This document shows positions 25,852-34,300 of a stretch of DNA of 62,000 nt, piece by piece. The notes below the pieces were generated by a model that was not told the origin of the DNA, made no database searches, and worked only from the letters and a program-made list of their open reading frames with translations. The stretch comes from Phoronis australis (lineage: Eukaryota > Phoronida > Phoronidae). The stretch covers positions 1-62,000 of the forward strand of contig NMRA01000587.1 of the NCBI GenBank assembly GCA_002633005.1, in the 5' to 3' direction. Numbering within the stretch: the stretch's first letter is position 1; each line of letters starts with the position of its first letter. A program made the position numbers and the translations under genes.

Positions 25852-25990
25852 AAGTATGTTAAATTGTAATTATATTTTCAAGATATTGTTAGTTGGATAT
25901 ATCTTCTTCCAATTATCATGTTATTGTGTCTGTAGTTACGCTAAAAAGCGAAAATTAAAAAAAATCCGCGAAAAGTTGACCTTTGACACC

Positions 25991-26014
25991 GTGACATGGT
26001 GTTGGGGAACACAA
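25991..26014 (+). repeat. Left inner inverted repeat, adjacent to THAP gene start
   Basis: GTGACATGGTGTTGGGGAAC followed by ACAA; matches the reverse complement of 30582-30605 with one mismatch. It lies 89-112 bp upstream of the THAP ATG, so it may be a promoter element or a transposase-binding site shared with the opposite gene. Confidence 0.8.
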
Positions 26015-26102
26015 ACTAGATCAATATCCCACAATGCAGTTCATCGCCCATACAAAACAGTGGAAGACGAACAAGGAGCGTTCAATCTTGGCGTGATTTG
26101 AC

Positions 26103-26349
26103 ATGGTACATCGGTGTGTGTGCGCCAACTGTGCTAACACCAGCCAGGTGGAAGGCGTGACCCTATTTAGGTTTCCCAAAGACAAGCATCTGGCTGCAAA
26201 ATGGCACGTTTTCGTGTGCACTGCTCGTCATTGTAAAATGACTGTCGAGTCGGCCAGTCTGTCGGAGCCGAAATATGCTCCGACCACTTTGAGGACGGCT
26301 GCTTCGACGACAAACATATCATGAAGTTTGAAGCTGGTCTTGTGAAAAG
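26103..26349 (+). pseudogene. THAP-domain exon with an apparent 1-nt frameshift
   Basis: The first frame reads a classic THAP start: MVHRCVCANC (the zinc-binding Cys pair), TLFRFPKD and AAKWHVFV. After the AAAA run at 26234-26237 the remainder of the fold (AEICSDHFEDGCFDD, with the Cys-x2-His of the C2CH site) lies in another frame and runs to FEAGLVKR and a donor (AAAAG|GTAAGTT) at 26349/26350. One base inserted in the A-run would join the frames, so the copy is either inactivated or carries a homopolymer sequencing error. THAP domains bind DNA and are shared by P-element-type transposases and host regulators. The exon begins 89 bp inside the left inner repeat of the candidate transposon. 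Confidence 0.7.
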
Positions 26350-26694
26350 GTAAGTTATCTTCATAATTTATGGCTTATATCCATGACGCTTTCTCAGTGC
26401 TTGAACTATAACGATCTTTTTTCGCAATCACCATAGTTCTCGCGGTCAACAATTGCTGAGTGTTGCCGGTGGTATTTCTTTGGAATGTTGCCCAGTAGGC
26501 TATTTGTTGATTCAACTGTTCTTGGTGTTGTGTGTGTAGCAGCGCTAGTTGAGCATCATGTTGACCCAATGCAATTTCATTTGCTGATGGTTCTCAAAGT
26601 CAAGTCACGCGAAGTCAGTAAGGATCATTTAGGGTATCATATTTTTGAGAATCATTGTCTTCAGCCAAATTAGAGTGGAGATATACACCTGGTA

Positions 26695-27065
26695 CTATGG
26701 GGAGAGCAGCACTTGGGGGGACAATACCATCAGCCCCCTATGGTGCACACCGCCCATGCCGATGGGCGGCCCAGCTCTGAAGTAACTACATACATGTACT
26801 ATAGCCCTGTTGTAGATGTGCTTCCGGTGAATCATATGAGCCTCTGTTAGCTACTCGCTAATGGGAAATTGCCTATTAGCTGAATGGTTAGCACGCTTGC
26901 CGGTTTTATGGGGGTCGTGGGTTCGATTCCTGAGTCGGGTAATCTCGGCTATTACTACAGCCCCCCCCCCCCCCCCTACGAGGCTATGGTGCGCTTCAGA
27001 GACCACTGTATTTGAGCATCAGGAGGTTCTTTGTGGGGTTTTGTCAACCAAGTAATAGATGGTGG
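26695..27065 (+). mobile_element. tRNA-derived SINE in THAP-gene intron
   Basis: An A-box-like TAGCTGAATGGTTAGCACG (about 26877) and a perfect B-box GGTTCGATTCC (about 26930) are spaced as in a tRNA gene. A non-tRNA tail with a poly-C run follows. The sequence does not fold as an intact tRNA (no matching acceptor stem found), so I call a SINE head. The outer limits are approximate; the tRNA-like head is about 26872-26945. Confidence 0.55.
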
Positions 27066-27285
27066 TGTGCTGACAAAAGTTTGAACTGTTCTAACGATGG
27101 TACTTAAGTTGCACGGTTTTGATTATTAAAGTAACCTGCTTCAAAAATAAAACAGGGTTAACTCTGGTTTTGGCCTTTGCTTGAAGGTTATAAAAGTAGG
27201 CGAAAACTTGCACTTAGGTGACGTCGTGTTTAACTTAAATCATTGATTCAAAATGATTTTTACTTTAAATTGCAGTTGTGCTTTT

Positions 27286-27470
27286 CAGAGTATGTGAACG
27301 AAGTAAGGAAGAATACGTTACACTTGTTGCGAAATAAAAGAGAAGCCAGTGACCTCGAAATTTGTTTGGAAATTGACGCCCCTCCAATGCTGAGTGCTGG
27401 TGCTCCAGACGTGTCCAAGGAGGAGGCCGTGGCACGGATGAGGAGCCGATATCCAGACAAATTCAATTAG
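27286..27470 (+). CDS. Probable terminal exon of the THAP gene
   Basis: An open frame after TGCTTTTCAG runs EYVNEVRKNTLHLLRNKR..., then LEIDAPPML, and ends YPDKFN-stop at 27470, with AATAAA at about 27629. The composition (Leu/Arg helix, then an acidic tail) looks coding. The phase does not match THAP exon 1 directly: that exon leaves two bases and this one needs one. Either an exon lies between them, the boundary differs, or another indel exists. No domain recognised. Confidence 0.4.
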
Positions 27471-28770
27471 ACTGCTTGTTTTGTCAATGGACAGTACTGA
27501 TATTTCTTTCCATCACATACATGACAATGAATGATATTGGGGCACGAAAAGACTGACGACCCACACAGGTACCTTTTCGCCCCCTTACCGATGCATTATA
27601 TGGGACGGCAACAGTTTACTGTTAATCAAATAAACCTAAAAGCTATGCCACAATATTTATAGTCATTATATTGAAGTAACATTGAAATGTTTCAATGTTA
27701 GAACATAGTATGTCGCAGGGTTTATACAAAGCGGACAGCCATATGGCACGCTCAAAAGTGTTTCACGATTTCCAATACTGGTACTATAAATACTCTAGCA
27801 TTGCTATCTGTACAGCTTTCAAAAAAAAAACCTAAAACATTGGTAGTGATGAAAATATACATGGGTCGTCAGTCTTCTCGTGTCTGCCAATATCATTCAA
27901 ATTGTACGACAGAATAATCATTTGCACAGAATCCCAACTCTACTGTCTAACATTTTCTTGCGAGTTTTTTTGCGAGTGGTCCAAGCACTCTCTCCAGATT
28001 TCTCACTTCCTATACATGTGTATAATTTTGTGTGTTTTATACCATGTCATAGACATCTGAAGCTATTGCATACTGTAGCTTTTGGGTGGAAATTCAGTAC
28101 TTTGCCACGTCATGGTAGTTAATGTCTTGTTGAATTACAGTAGAACTCGGTAAGTTGGAGCCAGTGAGACAGATATTTCATCGAAGTCAAAGTTACTTGG
28201 AGGCGTTACAGGAATTAATGCATGCTAGCCTTTCTAGTTTCCAATGAAGCACTACCAATGTAACGAGTCCTACTGTATAAGAAGAGGGCAGGAGATTCAG
28301 TCTCTACCTCAGACAATAGTCCAGATTTTTATGTAACAGCAATATTGTTGAATGTGTTCACTTGAAACTCACTAACAACTCCAGTGAGACCAATTCCTAA
28401 GTAAACCATAACTGATGTTGAGTTTAGAGGTTTATAATGTAGTTCTAGTAACATTACACTTGTCATGACCATGTCACTATAAGTTCCTGAACATCAATAT
28501 ATGCTACTTTCTTTGTCAATTGTTTACCATTCTGAAAACACAGAAATCCATCATGGAATGCCAACTTCATTTTTGTACCACTGAGATTGCGCTGTGATTG
28601 CATTCGTTTGTTAGGATATTTGTTCTCTCTATGGAACTTGTCACTTATTTCAACTCGTCCAAAGTAGATACTCCCCGAGTCACAAGTTTTAGTAATAGAG
28701 TACTTAGGTAATGAGCTGGAGTTGGCATTCCAGGGATAAGACAACTCGATATATATATACATAAATGAAA

Positions 28771-30571
28771 CTAATAAGAAAACCCTTGAAACTCAAAGTC
28801 CTCCTCATTTCCCGGTGGAGGGTAAAAAGCTCTGATGCAGGCTACTGCGCATGCTGGAATTACAACACGGACAGTTCGTCCTAGGTGACCATGCACCCAT
28901 CTTTGGAACTGTCTGTAGGCTATGTGTCGCATCCTTTTATCAAAGGGTCCGTCATAGCCATCCGGATATTGGCTTTTATACTGCAACCATGCAGTCTCCA
29001 AAACATCACGATTGATGCACACAGGTTGAAAACTTCCATGGTACACGATACATTTTTTTCTTCCGTTTAAGTTGTCCCTCTTCATTTCGTCCTCAAGTTT
29101 AGCAATAACTTTGTCGACTTCTTGACAACATACTCTTTCTTCAATGACTGCAGTAGTCTGACAGTTGTCACACGTGCACCTGCAAGATGTGACAATATGT
29201 ATACATTACTTTAGTAAACATCAAAATGTCGAATTGAAAAAATTACTGATTTACCAAGAGTGTCTCGGCCAAATTAATTGAGGGTTTGCAATGACCTCAG
29301 TTTTCGAGAAGACTGATTGTTGAGCAGCGACCTGTTTAAAACAGAACAAAAATGAAACTAAATTCCAAAAAACAAGCTTTGAAACATCACATAAATAGTA
29401 AAGATATTTACTTTTCATACAAATGAATACTGCTACACCCAGGGCAGTGGCAGATCATGCCTGGGGGATATATATATAGGAATGGACATACTTAGTTTGA
29501 TTTGCTGACACCTGATTCATTGATGGAGGGGTCTGTTTTGTTAATAATCGTGAATATTACAGTAAACATTTTTAAAAACTTCTCAATATCCGATGCCTTC
29601 TATACTCTTTAGAAACTTTACCAGACGGTTCCTTCCCAAGTCAACTCGCACCCAAGCCATGTACCAATTTTCACAAATAACAGCAACATTAGGTACATAG
29701 GCATGAAAGCATTGACTTACACAAACTAAACCTGGTTAGAAAAACGTGTGTACATTGCTCTGGGTCCAAGTTGACTTGGCCCTAGAGTATGAAAATGAAG
29801 TGACCTGTTTTATAACCCATGGAATTCCCTCCGGCCCCCAGGTAAGAAAGTCTAAGTTGCAAAATTGCAATTCTTTTTTCCTCTTGTTTACACTACACAG
29901 TTGAGTATTGGGAGGTGGTTCTCATTCTTTCCCATGCATACATTTATTCACTCACTAGTAAGACTGAGCTCAGGGGAGTAGGAGACAACTTCGTACAATG
30001 CCCAATTGTCTGCCAGTGAAAGCCAGGATTCGAACCCGAGTCTCACAAACAAGAGTCCGGGGCCCAAACCAATGCGCCACTGTCTACAAATAATGAAAGA
30101 CCACACATTGTTGAGTGATTTGCGTAAGTGCAACGAGTCCCATTTTTTATCACTGAAACTGGTACTTATCCACGGCTGAAAAATGATTCATCAGTGGGGA
30201 CGAGAGCGCCTGGGAGTGACCGGTAAAGCTACTGAACTTAAAATTAAAAAAGACCAAGTAGTAATTCGCGGTAGTATGATGCATATTTATAATATTCTTA
30301 CCAGTCACTAACATTCTGTCGCAACTCCTGCGCACCTTCTGCCCGTTGATATTCACTGCACGAACCGGCTGGGGCTGGATCGTCGACAACCGGAGCAAGG
30401 GAAACGGTTCTACTAGAGAGAAGGTGTGAGCACAAATTCAACGGTTCCTATGGGGTCTGTCGCCTCCTCCTCCACATCCGAAACGTCAGAATCGTCTGAA
30501 AACTCCACCTGACCCTCCCTGTATCTTTCAAAATATTCTTCATCTACGCTGCTGTACTCACTGGGATCCAT
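28771..30571 (-). CDS. P2X7 ballast-domain protein (stand-alone)
   Basis: Minus-strand segments: 30571 down to about 30413 (MDPSEYSSVDEEYFERYREG and an acidic stretch), about 30412-30302 (ending ELRQNVSDW), and 29179-28771. The last two join cleanly in phase: a Trp codon is split at donor 30302/30301 and acceptor 29180. The last exon gives CTCDNC, EERVCCQEV, CIVYHGSFQPVCIN, RHIAYRQFQRWVHGHLGR, VRVVIPACAVACIR and FQGFSY-stop. This is the Cys-rich zinc/guanine-nucleotide-binding C-terminal ballast of vertebrate P2X7, here without any P2X channel or membrane segment, as in many invertebrate proteins annotated 'P2X purinoceptor 7-like'. The first segment meets a stop where the second begins (TAG at an acceptor-like CTCTCTAG), so a short intron or a 1-nt indel separates them. 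It starts just inside the right inner repeat of the candidate transposon. Confidence 0.75.
29940..30095 (-). mobile_element. tRNA-derived SINE in ballast-gene intron
   Basis: The minus strand reads an A-box-like AGTGGCGCATTGGTTTGGGC, then a perfect B-box GGTTCGAATCC about 35 nt later, then an unrelated tail ending GAGTGAATAAATG. No complete tRNA cloverleaf was recognised. Confidence 0.6.
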
Positions 30572-30581
30572 ATTGTTTTCT

Positions 30582-30605
30582 TTGTGTTCCCCAACACCAC
30601 GTCAC
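30582..30605 (-). repeat. Right inner inverted repeat, adjacent to ballast-gene start
   Basis: Reverse complement of 25991-26014 with one mismatch. It lies 11 bp upstream of the ballast-gene ATG (30571), closer than the equivalent spacing at the THAP end. Confidence 0.8.
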
Positions 30606-30787
30606 AGATGTGTAACGAAGGAAAATGGCGCCGTTTCTATTTTCCGTTACAACAATGGCGTTACAACGCCACGGCAACAAATATGTAAATAACTTTTTAT
30701 AGCGACGTACAATTCAGTTAATGTTAAGAATATAGCAATAATAATTATAAACATGAATTTAGAGCATATTGTTGTTCAAATTGGTTG

Positions 30788-30808
30788 AGACCTTGCAATT
30801 TACACTTT
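30788..30808 (-). repeat. Right outer inverted repeat of candidate transposon
   Basis: Exact reverse complement of the left outer repeat; followed by TTTAAA overlapping its last three bases. Confidence 0.85.
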
Positions 30809-30904
30809 AAAGAAAATTCTGGTTATTTCACACAGTGGTTGGTGGCAACGTACCTCAAATTGTTATCATTTTATATTACCCGCAAGTAAAACGCCGGGGC
30901 GTGC

Positions 30905-31043
30905 GTTCAGTAGACGCTAGGACCTACGCTTGGACCTAGCTAAAACGTAGTCAAAGTCACGTGTTCTCATTTAAAATGCACGGCAATATCTCGCGTAATC
31001 TCGCGAAGTCTTGCTTTTTAGCGAGGTCCTAGCTTTACTGAAC
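30905..31043. mobile_element. Small MITE-like element with terminal inverted repeats
   Basis: The left end GTTCAGTAGACGCTAGGACC and the inverted right end GTTCAGTAAAGCTAGGACC bracket 139 bp with no coding potential. No clear target duplication. It lies about 95 bp outside the larger candidate transposon. Confidence 0.5.
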
Positions 31044-31312
31044 GGGAGGTCGAGCTGCAATACAATATATGTTCTTAAGTCAATGAAGTCTGTCGATTGA
31101 AGAAAGCCATTTCCTTTAAACTGGTGAAAACCAAGGAAAAGATATTTTAATTATACATTTCCAGCTCTTATAAGCTTAGTCGTAAAACACGCCTGTAATT
31201 CAACACATCAGTAAAGGGAAAAGATATGAATTTTTTATTAGCAACCTCGAGTCTAAGTCTTTTCTTCCCAAGATTCTGAATAGTGGCTCTGGAAGGTAAA
31301 CGCAACTAACCA

Positions 31313-34300
31313 TTATGATCTAAATTTGAAATTCTGCATAAGTCGTTCAAAGCTTTGGTTCACGTTTTGTTTTGTGACCAATCTCCTGTCGTTCTTAAAA
31401 CCCAAATCATTATTGACTTCGCAAACCGTTTTACCGTGAAAACTTAAATTTTGCGGCACAACTTGGCCACCATTAACGAACTTTTTACCGGTATCCGTGC
31501 ACACTGTTCTACTCTTTTGACGCTTTGCCCGTTTGCGATCAACTGTCTTTTTCTTTTTCCTCAAAAGGCTTTTGTCACTTTGCTCCGCGGATAATTTCAC
31601 GTAAGGCTGGTCTTCTGAAAAATGGCGCCTTATCACTGTGATAGCATTTTGTTGACGTCTGCTGACGTACAAAAGCGATCCTGGATTCGGGTTTCCTTCA
31701 AATTCGAAATTCCTCTGCACATACGTCGGCTTGTTCCCACAATTCCTCTTCGACTGTATCGGAGGTAGTACCGGAAGTTTCCAGTCGTCATTGCTGATAA
31801 TTTTGTTCCCATTCAATTCTATAGGGCGTTGGAATACCAGACCTCTGATATCACCACGCGGTTTAATATCACTGTGCCTTACGTCTATAGCTCGAATACG
31901 CTGCTGGTGTTTGCCGACCAATGAATCCGACCTTTGATATTCTATTTTTGGAAATGTTACCTCAGGTTTCTTGCGGTTTCTGTGTGTCTGCAGAGAAGCA
32001 GGCCAAATGTTGTGTCTTCCATCCGTCTTCTCGTTAATTCTTGGCAACATGCATTGACTTTCTTTGATGAAACTGACATTTTTAATGTTCCGGGTGGATA
32101 TTACGACGGCATCAGTTTTTGCGTCTTTTTTGTGAGCGAGTTCATAATTTCTAACAAGCATGTTTGGGGTAATCTTGCATCCATTTTCTGTCACATTTTG
32201 CCAATGTAGGCCCGTACTGAAGAGTAACTGTTTGTGAGGTTCGGTATTGGAATGAACGGTTTTGATCGAAGTTGCGTTTTTAGGGCGACGTCTGTCGTGT
32301 ACTTCAACACTTACTTCTTTTGTTGATTCTTGAAACTTCGCCTTTTTGTCCTTGTCGACATTTCTCTTAGAATGCTTTTCAAACACCAGCTGAGCCTGAG
32401 TATCTACTTCAGCTAAAAAATCTCCTGAAAAACTACCATCCTCGTGCTCCTCTTCTACCGAAGACGTTTCTGGAGAAGAAAGGTGCATTTGGAAGCCGTC
32501 CTCAGTATGACTGCATGAACTCTTCTTTCTTAGGAGGTTAGAAGAGTTTGTATAGCTGCTGTTTCTACTGTCAGACAAATAACGTGAATTGCTACACGAA
32601 AGAGATGTGTACGAGCAATCGGACTGAGTACTGTACGTAGGGGTTTCAAAATCTGAATCGTACGAGTACATATTGGAAGATACTTTAGAAACCGAACTAA
32701 AGCAAGGGATAGTCATGGAGGTGTCTGACATACACGACGCTGCTGTGCTGTTGATATTAGAATGCTGTGTCATTCGAGAGAGAGAAATATCTGACGATTT
32801 CAAGCCTACATCTATGTTCATATTTTCCAAACTGAGTTTAGAATTTTTCTTTCTCGTTTCTACATGTTCATTGGTGTCACAAAGTACTAGGGATTCATTT
32901 GACGTAGGAGTACCGGGGTCACTAGATTCAACTCGTGTTCTTTTTAATTCAAGATCTGCTGTCGCATTACAGGAGCCTAAAGAGCCCTTTTGTGGATCGG
33001 AGTCACAAAAATTATCCGCTAATTGAGACTGTCTTTCGCCAGATTCCCTGTAATTATTCGAATCTGTTTGAACCACTGTTTCATTACATTCCTTCTCATC
33101 AGGAGGAACATTGCCATGTTCTTTGCTATGTTCATCTGCTCCATGTCTACGAAACGTACACTTAGTTGGTGAACATCTTTTAACGTTTTGCAATTGACTA
33201 ATCTCAATTTGATCATCAAATTTGCACGGTCTTAAAACAGACGTTTCCGTTGAATGCTGTGGAAGTTGATGGTTGTTCATTGACATATTGCATGACTGTA
33301 AGGAATCATCATTATCGTTGTCAAAACTTTGCGGATTTGACAATTTCTTTAGTGAAAATGTGGTGGAGTCATCTTCCGGGTTACAACGAACAGACACTGG
33401 AGACTTGCCCTGATTAGGGGTAACATATAGGTCCACCGACACCGATGCTCTTCTACCTTTCATTAACCCTTTTGGAAGCGTATCCGCAGAATATTGAACC
33501 CTCTTTTCCGACTCCGAGATGGACTTGTCTGATACGACATCGACCGTAATTGCGTCTTCATCGATGGTATTCTCCGGAGATACACAAATCCTAGCTACGG
33601 GCGTCATGTTTGGTCTTAGACGCTGTCTAAGTGCGATACCTTCCGGGTGTTGGACCACCATGACCGTCGCCTGTCGATCAATATCCATGTCCAATGTTAC
33701 AGGATTAAATTTACCCTTGGCACTTGGTATATTGATCTCTAACTTTTTAGTTTTACCATCATCATCTGCCTTGCTGTATAAAACTTTTTCCACTGGGTGT
33801 TGTTGCAAGGGTAGCAAAACAGATTGTCTGCGTCGAACCTGGGATGGAGATTTCATCTTTTTTAATCGAAGCTGCCCAGTGTCTTGAACATTTTGTGTAC
33901 CTTGATTACAGGCACGTGCACTTTTGTGTCGCTGCTTGACCTTGTTTTTAACAGTATCACAATTAATTGTTCTGTTTAATTCTGAGGCATATTTTCTGTT
34001 GACGTTATGGTTGTTTTCAAACATCTCGCACCCATTTTCATGCTTTGGCAACTGATATTCAAAATGCTTTGTTTCGTCATTCACATCGCACCCCTCGTCT
34101 TCTCCTTTGAATAGCAGATGCGAGTTGTCTTCTATAGCGAAGTCGTCCTTTTGGCCACAACCAGTGGAAGAGTCAACTTCCGGAATTCCATTTGGTGAAT
34201 CTTGTGATCTTTTAACACTGCCATCTTTTGCATCCAGTGTAACTGCACTGTATCCTTCGTAAGTGTTCATGTGCGTTGTTGTATTTCGTTCATCTAGCAG

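Larger units (their letters stand above)
25828..30811. mobile_element. Candidate 5-kb two-gene DNA transposon (THAP + P2X7 ballast)
   Basis: Ends: AAAGTGTAAATTGCAAGG at 25831 continues to 25851 and is matched exactly, inverted, at 30788-30808 (21 bp). Both ends are flanked by TTTAAA (25828-25833 and 30806-30811). Being palindromic, TTTAAA may be a target duplication or part of the repeat. A second inverted pair lies inside: 25991-26014 against 30582-30605, about 23 of 24 identical, containing GGTGTTGGGGAACACAA. The sequence between outer and inner repeats is only loosely similar. Two genes point inward from the two ends: a THAP gene (+) and a P2X7-ballast gene (-). No DDE catalytic core was recognised, so it may be non-autonomous, decayed, or use an unrecognised transposase. 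Confidence 0.5.

Noticed and set aside
26872-26945. Intact tRNA gene
   Set aside because: A and B boxes are present but no full cloverleaf was found and a SINE-type tail follows; the same applies to 30000-30090 on the minus strand.
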